DNA of 12,468 nt, taken from the NCBI GenBank assembly GCA_910584395.1, contig CAJUAS010000044.1:1-12468 (forward strand). Reading direction: 5' to 3'. Made by a program: the position numbers and the translations under genes. The DNA is from an uncultured Oscillospiraceae bacterium (GTDB taxonomy: Bacteria; Bacillota; Clostridia; Oscillospirales; Oscillospiraceae). How positions within the stretch are numbered: the stretch's first letter is position 1; the number at the start of each line of letters is the position of its first letter. Below the pieces are notes generated by a model. It made no database searches, was not told the DNA's origin, and saw only the letters and a list, made by a program, of their open reading frames with translations. Shown one piece after another: positions 6,001 to 12,468 of this stretch.

Positions 6001-8232
6001 ATGAAGGTCGTGCATTTGATCAGCGGCGGCGACACCGGCGGCGCCAAAACCCATATTTTATCCCTTCTGTCCAACATCGCCACGAGAGTGGACATCCATA
6101 TGGTGTGCTTCATGGAAGGGCCGTTTGCACAGGAGGCCCGGGAGATGGGCATTCCCACCACCGTGATGGCGGGGCGAAACCTGCCGGCGGTGCTCAAGCA
6201 GTTAGAGGACTTCATCCGGGACGGCGGCTTCCAGATCATCCACTGCCATGGGGCGCGGGCCAATATGATGGGGATGCTGCTGCGGCGGCGGTGCGGCCTG
6301 CCCACGGTGACCACCGTCCACTCCGACCCCCGGCTGGACTATATGGGCCGGCCGGTGTCCCGGCTGACCTACGGAACGATCAACGCCATTGCCCTGCGGC
6401 GGCTGGACTACCGCATCGGCGTGTCCGACGCCATGGTAGACACCCTGATCGACCGGGGCTTTGATGTGGACAAGCTGTTTTCCATCTACAACGGTCTGGA
6501 CTTTACCCCCCGCACCCCCGCCCTGAGCCGGGAGGAGTATTTGAAGAGTCTGGGCCTTTCTTGGCCGTCGGACGCAGTGATCGTGGGCATCACCGCGCGG
6601 CTCAACCCGGTGAAGGACTATCCCACGCTGCTGCGGGGATTTGCCAAGGCCCGGACACAATGCCCCGCCCTGCGGCTGCTTATCGCCGGGGACGGCGGGG
6701 AGCAGGAGAAGTTAGAGGCGCTGGCCGGGGAGCTTGGGCTGGGGGACGCGGTCTGCTTTGCCGGGTGGGTCACGGACACCGACAGCTTTTATCACGCGCT
6801 GGACATCAACACCCTGACCTCCCTCTCCGAGACCTTCTCCTACTCCATCACCGAAGGGGCGCGGGCGGGACTGCCTGCCGTGTGCAGCCGGGTAGGAGGG
6901 CTGCCGTACCTCATCGACCACGGGATCAACGGTTTTCTCTTTACGCCGGGAGATGTGGACGCGCTGGCGGAGCATCTGGCTCGGCTGGGCGGAGACAAAG
7001 AGCTGCGCCGGAGCATGGGCAGGCAGCTCTATGAAAAGGCCAAGGCCAACTATTCCATCGAGAGCACCATTGACAAGCAAGAGGAGATCTACCGAACCAT
7101 TCTCCGCCGCCAAGGAAAGGCGGAGAAGCGTTACGGCGCGTTGGTGTGCGGCGCGTACGGCAAAGGAAACGCCGGGGACGACGCGATCTTGGAGGCCATT
7201 GTCAAGGAACTGCGGGACATTGACCCCGATCTCCCCCTCTGGGTGCTGTCCCGGCGGCCCAAGGAGACGCGGTTGAAATACCGGGTGAACGCTTTTTATA
7301 CCTTCCGGGTGGACAAGTTCTGGCGGCGACTGGGCCGTACCCGGCTCTATATCAACGGCGGCGGGTCGCTGATGCAGGACGTGACCTCCCGGCGCTCCCT
7401 GTGGTTCTACCTGCTCACCATCTCCATGGCCCACCGCCGCCGCAATAAGGTGCTGATGTACGGCTGCGGCATCGGGCCGATCCAGTATCCCTCCAACCGC
7501 CGCCGGTGCGCCCGGGTGCTGGAGAAGAACGTGGACGCCATCACCCTGCGGGACGTGAACTCCAAGGAGGAACTGGCGGACATGGGGGTGACCAAGCCGG
7601 AGATCATCCTCTCCGCCGACCCCACGGTGATCCTGCCCGCGGCGGACGAGGGTACGGTGGACGGCCTCCTGCGGGAGCGGGGGCTGGACAGGGACGGCGC
7701 GTATATCTGCTTTACCCTGCGGCCTTGGCCCGGCTTTGAGGAGAAGGCAGACGCCTTTGCGGCGGGAGCGCGGTATGCCTATGAGAAGTACGGCCTGACC
7801 CCGGTGTTCCTCCCCATTGAAGCACGGCTGGACAACGCCGCAGCCAAGAAGGTGACGGCGAAGCTGGGAGACGTGCCCCACGTGATCGCACCCCAGTGTA
7901 CCTGTTCCAGCCATGTGATCGGGATGTTTGCCCGGATGAAGGCGGTGGTGTCCATGCGGCTGCACGCGCTGGTGTTCGCCGCAGGGCAGGGCGTACCGCT
8001 GGTGGGGGTGGTCTATGACCAGAAGGTCAGCTCCTTCTTGGATTATATCGGGCAAGACCTCTATATGGACTTAAAGGACGTGACGGCGGAGGGGCTGCGG
8101 GCCGCCATCGACAAGGCGGCGGCGCGGATGGACGACAGGGAGTTCCTGCTGTCCGGGGTGGAGCGCCTCCGGGCTGTGGAGGGCCGCAACAGCGAGACGG
8201 CGGCCCGGCTTTTGGAGGGCAACACGCCATGA
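6001..8232 (+). CDS. csaB: Fusion of a GT4 glycosyltransferase and CsaB-type polysaccharide pyruvyl transferase
   Basis: This 743-residue protein has two enzymes in one chain. Residues 1-370 are a GT-B fold, family 4-like glycosyltransferase: glycine-rich start LISGGDTGGAKTH (6-18), ITARLNPVKD (197-206), LLIAGDG (226-232) and the EX7E motif (Glu277, Glu285). Residues 378-743 are a polysaccharide pyruvyl transferase of the CsaB type: GAYGKGNAGDDAILEAI (384-400), INGGGSLMQD (451-460), YGCGIGP (487-493), ITLRD (514-518), SADPT (538-542) and SMRLHALVFAA (651-661). CsaB transfers pyruvate from phosphoenolpyruvate to a ManNAc of the secondary cell-wall polymer, making the ketal that SLH domains bind. 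CsaB alone is usually about 360 residues. AGGAGGT lies just upstream of the ATG. The stop overlaps the next gene by 4 bases (ATGA). Confidence 0.93.
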   Translation: MKVVHLISGGDTGGAKTHILSLLSNIATRVDIHMVCFMEGPFAQEAREMGIPTTVMAGRNLPAVLKQLEDFIRDGGFQIIHCHGARANMMGMLLRRRCGLPTVTTVHSDPRLDYMGRPVSRLTYGTINAIALRRLDYRIGVSDAMVDTLIDRGFDVDKLFSIYNGLDFTPRTPALSREEYLKSLGLSWPSDAVIVGITARLNPVKDYPTLLRGFAKARTQCPALRLLIAGDGGEQEKLEALAGELGLGDAVCFAGWVTDTDSFYHALDINTLTSLSETFSYSITEGARAGLPAVCSRVGGLPYLIDHGINGFLFTPGDVDALAEHLARLGGDKELRRSMGRQLYEKAKANYSIESTIDKQEEIYRTILRRQGKAEKRYGALVCGAYGKGNAGDDAILEAIVKELRDIDPDLPLWVLSRRPKETRLKYRVNAFYTFRVDKFWRRLGRTRLYINGGGSLMQDVTSRRSLWFYLLTISMAHRRRNKVLMYGCGIGPIQYPSNRRRCARVLEKNVDAITLRDVNSKEELADMGVTKPEIILSADPTVILPAADEGTVDGLLRERGLDRDGAYICFTLRPWPGFEEKADAFAAGARYAYEKYGLTPVFLPIEARLDNAAAKKVTAKLGDVPHVIAPQCTCSSHVIGMFARMKAVVSMRLHALVFAAGQGVPLVGVVYDQKVSSFLDYIGQDLYMDLKDVTAEGLRAAIDKAAARMDDREFLLSGVERLRAVEGRNSETAARLLEGNTP

Positions 8233-9314
8233 GAGACATTGTATGTCTTGCGCCCGACCCGTGGCAGGGCGTTCCCACCCGCACCCAGCAGCTCATGAGC
8301 CGCATGAAGGGGGCGGAGGTGCTGTATTTCGAGCCGCCTGAGCCGCGGGGCGGCAAGGAACACAAAAAACCGGGGCGCAAGATGCGGCCCGGCGTGACGG
8401 TGTATACCCTCCCGCCCATCTGGGATGTGAGCGAACGGCAGACCTTCCGCTTTCACCGCAACCAGCGGCGGGTCGCCGACTATGTGCTGGATATCCTGAA
8501 CAAGCGGAGCATCCGTGAGCCGGTGCTCTGGTGCGCCACCCCGCAGGGGGTGCATCTGCTGGACTTTTTGCCCTACCGCGGGCTGGTGTACGACTGCGGA
8601 CGGTATTGGACGGGGTTTCCCCCGGCTTGGGAGAGCGATCTGGCCATTCAGGCCGATCTGGTCTTTGCCGCGTCGGAGGGGTTGAAGGATCGCCTGTCTC
8701 CCTGCTCGGACAACATCGCCGTGGTGGAGAACGGGTGCAATTTTCCCATGTTTGCCCGCAGCGACATCGAGACTCCGGAGGAGGCCATGGCCGCGGGACG
8801 GCCGCTGCTGGGTTATGCGGGGACGCTTTGGGCCGATCTGGACTACGGCCCGGTGTTCACCTGCGCCGCCGCCCACCCGGACTGGTGGTTCATGCTGCTG
8901 GGGCGGCAGGAGGACAGCCCGGGCCTGCGGCGGCTTCAGGCCATGGATCATGTGATCTTAGCCGACCGCCACCCCTTGATCGAAGTGCCTGACTACGTCG
9001 GTCAGTGGGACGTGTGCATGGATCTTCGCCGGGCGGGGAGCGCCAGCGACGTGTGTCCGGGGCGGGTGTTCGAGTATCTGGCGGCGGGCAAGCCGGTGGT
9101 ACGCCACAGCTTCCCCGGCCAGATGGAGGATTTTCCCACAGGGATCGCCTATCAATCCGACGAGCTTCACGGCTTTGTAGCCGCCTGCGAGCGGGCCATG
9201 CAGGAGGACAGCCCGTGGCTGCGGAAGCGCCGCCGGGACGCGGGGGAACACGCCGCATGGGAGCGCCGCAGCGAGTTAGTGCGGAAAATCATGGAGGCCA
9301 ATGTGCTATTATAA
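8229..9314 (+). CDS. Glycosyltransferase, TuaH-like (GT-B fold)
   Basis: This 361-residue cytoplasmic glycosyltransferase starts within the stop codon of the upstream fusion gene (ATGA overlap), so translation is coupled. Readable features are LVYDCGRYWTGFP (119-131), which matches the YDC-x-GF region of teichuronic-acid glycosyltransferases of the TuaH type, LVFAASEGLKDRL (144-156), VENGCNF (166-172), LLGYAGTLW (193-201), where the C-terminal domain begins, and the donor-site region GRVFEYLAAGKPVV (278-291). No membrane segment is seen. With the GT-CsaB partner it probably builds the repeat unit of the secondary cell-wall polymer. Donor and acceptor sugars are unknown, and the tuaH symbol is withheld because only family-level resemblance can be claimed. 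Confidence 0.85.
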   Translation: MRDIVCLAPDPWQGVPTRTQQLMSRMKGAEVLYFEPPEPRGGKEHKKPGRKMRPGVTVYTLPPIWDVSERQTFRFHRNQRRVADYVLDILNKRSIREPVLWCATPQGVHLLDFLPYRGLVYDCGRYWTGFPPAWESDLAIQADLVFAASEGLKDRLSPCSDNIAVVENGCNFPMFARSDIETPEEAMAAGRPLLGYAGTLWADLDYGPVFTCAAAHPDWWFMLLGRQEDSPGLRRLQAMDHVILADRHPLIEVPDYVGQWDVCMDLRRAGSASDVCPGRVFEYLAAGKPVVRHSFPGQMEDFPTGIAYQSDELHGFVAACERAMQEDSPWLRKRRRDAGEHAAWERRSELVRKIMEANVLL

Positions 9315-9320
9315 GGTTTA

Positions 9321-9352
9321 GGGCGCGGCGAGAGGATCGCCGCGCCCTTTTT
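9321..9352 (+). terminator. Intrinsic terminator of the GT-CsaB operon
   Basis: GGGCGCGGCG (9321-9330) pairs perfectly with CGCCGCGCCC (9338-9347) around a 7-base loop, followed by five T (9348-9352) and a second T-run at 9359-9363. It begins 6 bases after the stop codon and separates the polysaccharide genes from rpoB. Confidence 0.95.
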
Positions 9353-9382
9353 GTGCCCTTTTTGAAAATTATGCAGGAAAAC

Positions 9383-9410
9383 AAAAAATTCCTCTTGACA
9401 TAAGAGGAAT
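9383..9410 (-). terminator. Possible terminator for the antisense transcript
   Basis: Read on the minus strand, ATTCCTCTT (9410-9402), a 5-base loop and AAGAGGAAT (9396-9388) are followed by five T (9387-9383) and then G and four T. On the plus strand no T-run follows, so it would work only leftward. The stem is A/T-rich (three G-C pairs), so strength is uncertain. Confidence 0.5.
9388..9410. repeat. Perfect 9-bp inverted repeat over the rpoB -35 box
   Basis: ATTCCTCTT, GACAT, AAGAGGAAT form a 23-bp dyad. The -35 box TTGACA occupies 9395-9400, near the dyad centre (9399). The shape and position fit an operator for a dimeric repressor; the same bases can also serve as the leftward terminator stem. 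Confidence 0.85.
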
Positions 9411-9423
9411 AAAATGGTATACT
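9395..9423 (+). promoter_or_regulatory. Main rpoB promoter (P1)
   Basis: TTGACA (9395-9400), a 17-base spacer and TATACT (9418-9423), with an extended -10 TG (TGG at 9415-9417), form a near-consensus sigma-A promoter. Transcription would start near 9430, giving a leader of about 155 bases. Confidence 0.9.
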
Positions 9424-9483
9424 GACTTGCTTTATAGCGTGGAGGAGCGTAAAAAATCACCCTCCGATGGTAAGTTCAGTATA
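9418..9483. repeat. Inverted repeat joining the two facing -10 regions
   Basis: TATACTGACTT (9418-9428) and AAGTTCAGTATA (9472-9483) are inverted copies differing by one extra base. Each arm contains the -10 box of one of two facing promoters, so the promoters share the same first bases downstream of their -10 boxes. Confidence 0.75.
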
Positions 9484-9507
9484 GCATATTGCCCAAGGAA
9501 CTGTCAA
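9478..9507 (-). promoter_or_regulatory. Convergent minus-strand promoter inside the rpoB leader
   Basis: Minus strand TTGACA (9507-9502), an 18-base spacer and TATACT (9483-9478), preceded by an extended -10 TGC, form a near-consensus promoter pointing back at rpoB P1. Its predicted start (about 9471) lies about 40 bases downstream of the P1 start, so the two polymerases would collide. Confidence 0.6.
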
Positions 9508-9517
9508 GCGGTATTAT
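9489..9517 (+). promoter_or_regulatory. Possible second rpoB promoter (P2)
   Basis: TTGCCC (9489-9494), a 17-base spacer and TATTAT (9512-9517) would start a shorter rpoB transcript near 9524. The -35 box is weak (4 of 6). This transcript would not be complementary to the predicted antisense RNA. Low-to-moderate support. Confidence 0.4.
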
Positions 9518-9584
9518 TTGAAAAGTTTCCAACGAATCCGGGTGTATCGCCGGAAAACCGTTGCAGAAAGGACTGGTCTGAGGA

Positions 9585-12468
9585 ATGGTCAAGGACGTGT
9601 ACTACGGCAAGACCCTGCGAAAGAGCTTTGCCCGCCATGAAGAGATCTTGGAGATGCCCAACCTTCTGGAGGTGCAGAAGAACTCCTACCGGTGGTTCTT
9701 GGACAAGGGCCTGCGGGAGGTGTTCCGCGATGTGGCCTCCATCACCGACTACGCCGGGAATCTGGAGCTGTCCTTCATCGACTACACGATGGACGAGCAG
9801 CCCAAGTACGACGTGGAGGAGTGCAAGCGCCGGGACGTGAACTACGCTGCGCCCATTAAGGTGAAGGTGCGTCTTCGCAACAAGGAGACCGAGGAGATCA
9901 AGGAGCAGGAGATCTTTATGGGCGACCTGCCCCTGATGACCAACGCGGGGACGTTTATCATCAACGGTGCGGAGCGCGTCATTGTCTCCCAGCTGGTGCG
10001 TTCTCCGGGCATCTACTATTCCCGCAACGCCGACAAGGCGGAGAACCTGACCTATGCCACCACGGTGATCCCTTACCGGGGCGCGTGGCTGGAATATGAG
10101 ACCGACCTTTCCGACGTGTTCTATGTCCGCATCGACAAGAACCGCAAGCTGCCGGTGACGGCGTTTATCCGCGCCGTCGGCCCGAAGACCGATGGGGAGA
10201 TCTTGGAGATGTTCGGGGAAGATCCCCGCATTGTGGCGACGCTGGAGAAGGACACCTGCAAGACCTACGAGGACGCCATGCTGGAGATCTACCGCAAGCT
10301 GCGTCCCGGCGAGCCGCCCACGGTGGATTCCGCCGAGAGCCTGCTCAATGCGCTGTTTTTCGATCCCCGGCGGTATGACCTGTCCAATGTGGGCCGGTAT
10401 AAGTTCAACAAGAAGCTGGCTATTTCCGGCCGTCTCGCCGGCCACCGTCTGGCGGAGGACGTGCTTGACCCCGTCACCGGGGAGGTGCTGGCCGAGGCGG
10501 GGCAGACCCTGAAGCGCGAGGACGCCAAGCTGCTGGAAAAGAAGGGCGTGAACCGGGCCGTGCTCACCGTGGAGATCGGCGGCGTGGATCATGTTGTTAA
10601 GGTATTCTCCAACGGCATGGTGGACATGGCGGACTTTGTCTCCTTCGACCCCATGGAGGTCTGCGGGGTGGACGAGAAGGTGCGCTTTGACGTGCTGCGG
10701 GAGCTGCTGGAGCAGTACCCCGATCAGGGCGAGGACTTCCAAGAGGCTGTCCGGGAGCGTCTGGACGACCTGATCCCTAAGCACATCATCGTGGACGACA
10801 TGATGGCGTCCATCAACTATTTGAACTGTCTGGCCATGGGCGTGGGCACGCCCGACGACATCGACCATTTGGGCAACCGCCGCCTGCGCTGCGTGGGCGA
10901 GCTGCTCCAGAACCAGTTCCGCATCGGATTTTCCCGCATGGAGCGGGTCATCCGGGAGCGTATGACCATTCAGGATCTGGACATCGTCACCCCCCAGAGC
11001 CTCATCAACATCCGGCCTGTGACGGCGGCGATCAAGGAGTTTTTCGGGAGCAGCCCCCTGTCCCAGTTCATGGATCAGACCAACCCGCTGGCGGAGCTGA
11101 CCCACAAGCGGCGTATGTCCGCCCTCGGCCCCGGCGGTCTGAGCCGCGACCGCGCCTCCTTCGAGGTGCGCGACGTTCACTATTCCCACTATGGCCGCCT
11201 GTGCCCCATTGAGACCCCCGAAGGCCCGAACATCGGCCTGATCTCCTATATGGCGTCCTATGCAAGAGTGAACCGCTTCGGTTTCTTGGAAGCGCCCTTC
11301 CGCAAGATCGACAAGGAGACAGGACGGGTGACCGACGAGGTGGTCTATATGACCGCCGACGTGGAGGACGAGTTCACCGTGGCGCAGGCCACTGAGCCCA
11401 CCGACGAGAACGGCTACCTCCTCAACGACCGTATCACCTGCCGCCGCCGCAACGAGATCATCTCGGTGGATCGGGCGGACGTGGACTACATCGACGTGTC
11501 CCCCAAGATGATGGTGTCCATCGCAACGGCCATGATCCCCTTCCTGGAAAACGACGACGCAAACCGCGCACTGATGGGCGCAAACATGCAGCGTCAGGCC
11601 GTGCCCCTGCTCACCACCGAGGCCCCCATTGTGGCCACCGGGCAGGAGCATAAGAACTGCGTGGATTCCGAGGTGGCCATTGTCTCTCACGCCGCCGGTA
11701 CGGTAACGCAGGTGTCCGCCGACCACATCACCGTGCGTCAGGACGACGGCGAGGTGGTGGATCACAAGCTCACCAAGTTTGCCCGCTCCAACCACTCCAC
11801 CTGCGTCAACCAGCGTCCCATCGTGGAGGTGGGGCAGCATATCGAGTCCGGCGACGTGATCGCCGACGGCCCGTCCACCTCCAACGGCGAGATCGCCCTT
11901 GGCAAGAACATCCTCATGGGCTTTATGACGTGGGAAGGCTACAACTACGAGGACGCGATCCTGCTCAACGAGCGGATGGTGAAGGACGACGTGTTCACCT
12001 CCATCCACATTGAGGAATATGAGACCGAGGCCCGGGACACCAAGCTGGGCCCCGAGGAGATCACCCGGGATATCCCCAACGTGGGCGAGGATTCCCTGAA
12101 GGATCTGGATGAGCGGGGCATCATCCGCATCGGCGCGGAGGTGACCGCCAACGATATTCTGGTGGGCAAGGTCACCCCCAAGGGCGAGACCGACCTCACC
12201 GCCGAGGAGCGGTTGCTCCGCGCCATCTTTGGCGAAAAGGCCCGTGAGGTGCGTGACACCTCCCTCAAGCTGCCCCACGGCGAGAGTGGCATCGTGGTGG
12301 ACGTGAACGTGTTCACCCGTGAGGCCGGAGACGAGCTGTCTCCCGGCGTCAATATGGTGGTGCGTGTCTCCATCGCCCAGAAGCGCAAGATCTCCGTGGG
12401 CGATAAGATGGCAGGCCGCCACGGCAACAAGGGCGTTGTCTCCCGCATTCTGCCTCAGGAGGATATGC
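9585..12468 (+). CDS. rpoB: RNA polymerase beta subunit (partial, 3' end outside window)
   Basis: The first 961 residues of RpoB are present; the frame is open to the window edge. Conserved blocks: NGAERVIVSQLVRSPG (127-142), the rifampicin region GSSPLSQFMDQTNPLAELTHKRRMSALGPGGL (488-519, split here only by numbering), CPIETPEGPNIGLI soon after, EGYNYEDAILLNE in the active-centre half, and DKMAGRHGNKGVVS (940-953), whose Lys941 and Lys949 correspond to the two catalytic-centre lysines of E. coli beta. The residues equivalent to E. coli Asp516, His526 and Ser531 (here 497, 507, 512) are the drug-sensitive forms. The ATG is preceded by an in-frame TGA six bases upstream, so it is the first possible start. 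GAAAGGA is 12 bases upstream, a long spacing, and GAGGA abuts the ATG. Neighbouring rplL is not present upstream. Confidence 0.98.
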   Translation, partial: MVKDVYYGKTLRKSFARHEEILEMPNLLEVQKNSYRWFLDKGLREVFRDVASITDYAGNLELSFIDYTMDEQPKYDVEECKRRDVNYAAPIKVKVRLRNKETEEIKEQEIFMGDLPLMTNAGTFIINGAERVIVSQLVRSPGIYYSRNADKAENLTYATTVIPYRGAWLEYETDLSDVFYVRIDKNRKLPVTAFIRAVGPKTDGEILEMFGEDPRIVATLEKDTCKTYEDAMLEIYRKLRPGEPPTVDSAESLLNALFFDPRRYDLSNVGRYKFNKKLAISGRLAGHRLAEDVLDPVTGEVLAEAGQTLKREDAKLLEKKGVNRAVLTVEIGGVDHVVKVFSNGMVDMADFVSFDPMEVCGVDEKVRFDVLRELLEQYPDQGEDFQEAVRERLDDLIPKHIIVDDMMASINYLNCLAMGVGTPDDIDHLGNRRLRCVGELLQNQFRIGFSRMERVIRERMTIQDLDIVTPQSLINIRPVTAAIKEFFGSSPLSQFMDQTNPLAELTHKRRMSALGPGGLSRDRASFEVRDVHYSHYGRLCPIETPEGPNIGLISYMASYARVNRFGFLEAPFRKIDKETGRVTDEVVYMTADVEDEFTVAQATEPTDENGYLLNDRITCRRRNEIISVDRADVDYIDVSPKMMVSIATAMIPFLENDDANRALMGANMQRQAVPLLTTEAPIVATGQEHKNCVDSEVAIVSHAAGTVTQVSADHITVRQDDGEVVDHKLTKFARSNHSTCVNQRPIVEVGQHIESGDVIADGPSTSNGEIALGKNILMGFMTWEGYNYEDAILLNERMVKDDVFTSIHIEEYETEARDTKLGPEEITRDIPNVGEDSLKDLDERGIIRIGAEVTANDILVGKVTPKGETDLTAEERLLRAIFGEKAREVRDTSLKLPHGESGIVVDVNVFTREAGDELSPGVNMVVRVSIAQKRKISVGDKMAGRHGNKGVVSRILPQEDM

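Larger units (their letters stand above)
9383..9471 (-). ncRNA. Predicted short antisense RNA opposite the rpoB leader
   Basis: A consensus minus-strand promoter (9507-9478) would start a transcript near 9471. About 60 bases later it meets a 9-bp hairpin followed by five T, a G and four more T. The product would be about 90 nt and complementary to roughly the first 40 nt of the rpoB leader, and its synthesis would pass through the rpoB -10 and -35 boxes. GGAGG and CCTCC segments (9465-9461 and 9445-9441) could pair within it. A GTG frame beginning at 9460 runs through the hairpin and looks spurious. No family was recognised; the RNA is predicted only from promoter plus terminator. Confidence 0.4.

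Noticed and set aside
6712..8055. 447-codon minus-strand frame opposite the GT-CsaB gene
   Set aside because: The plus frame has clear GT4 and CsaB motifs; the opposite frame has none.
9167..9460. Minus-strand frame starting GTG after GGAGG inside the predicted antisense RNA
   Set aside because: GGAGG abuts the start with no spacing, the frame crosses the predicted terminator and most of it is a shadow of the TuaH-like gene.
9538..9560. Small CCGG hairpins in the rpoB leader as a riboswitch or attenuator
   Set aside because: Stems are only 3-4 bp with no T-run; no known riboswitch core was recognised.
9427..9840. Plus-strand open frame through the rpoB leader that could be a leader peptide
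   Set aside because: It needs a TTG start without a ribosome site and continues out of frame deep into rpoB, with Cys/Arg/Trp-rich composition there.
9504..12422. A 972-codon open frame on the minus strand across rpoB
   Set aside because: It lies opposite a highly conserved rpoB frame; its His/Val/Gly/Leu-rich protein is the typical mirror of GC-rich codons and shows no domain or ribosome site.

Overview
The window reads as chromosomal DNA of a GC-rich, Gram-positive-type anaerobe of the Clostridia, most likely an Oscillospiraceae-like gut bacterium (Oscillibacter/Flavonifractor type). The pointers are a Firmicutes-style RpoB (closest by eye to the Bacillus/Clostridium pattern in the rifampicin region), a FeoA-FeoB fusion, a CsaB-type pyruvyl transferase that implies S-layer-homology (SLH) anchoring, strong AGGAGG-type ribosome binding sites and sigma-A promoters. 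The genus is an inference; no 16S is present. The genes look like conserved chromosomal genes. I saw no insertion sequence, prophage, CRISPR array or tRNA.

Layout. Positions 1-5866 are read on the minus strand and 6001-12468 on the plus strand. Reading the minus strand from right to left: a two-gene unit (DUF4330 membrane protein, then PAP2 phosphatase) ends in a terminator whose loop holds the PAP2 stop codon. Next is the RNase P RNA gene rnpB with its own consensus promoter, then a lipoprotein of the SGNH hydrolase family with no visible promoter of its own, then a strong terminator. One base beyond the terminator T-run begins the promoter of a feoAB-moxR-(membrane protein, probably DUF58 type) operon that runs off the left edge. 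On the plus strand a glycosyltransferase/CsaB fusion gene overlaps a TuaH-like glycosyltransferase by 4 bases and ends in a perfect 10-bp-stem terminator. rpoB follows with a long, promoter-dense leader and runs off the right edge.

How it fits together. The DUF4330-PAP2 unit and the GT-CsaB/TuaH-like unit diverge from one compact promoter region in which two good sigma-A promoters overlap in their -10 boxes. This suggests one co-regulated cell-envelope module: glycosyl transfer and pyruvylation of a secondary cell-wall polymer, with a lipid-phosphate phosphatase possibly recycling the carrier. The second block couples ferrous iron uptake to a MoxR ATPase.

The most unusual structure is upstream of rpoB (9388-9517). 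A consensus plus-strand promoter faces a consensus minus-strand promoter, their -10 regions form an inverted repeat, and the minus-strand transcript would run into a hairpin plus T-run that itself overlaps the rpoB -35 box. This predicts a roughly 90-nt antisense RNA or promoter-interference device controlling RNA polymerase synthesis. It is a prediction from sequence alone.
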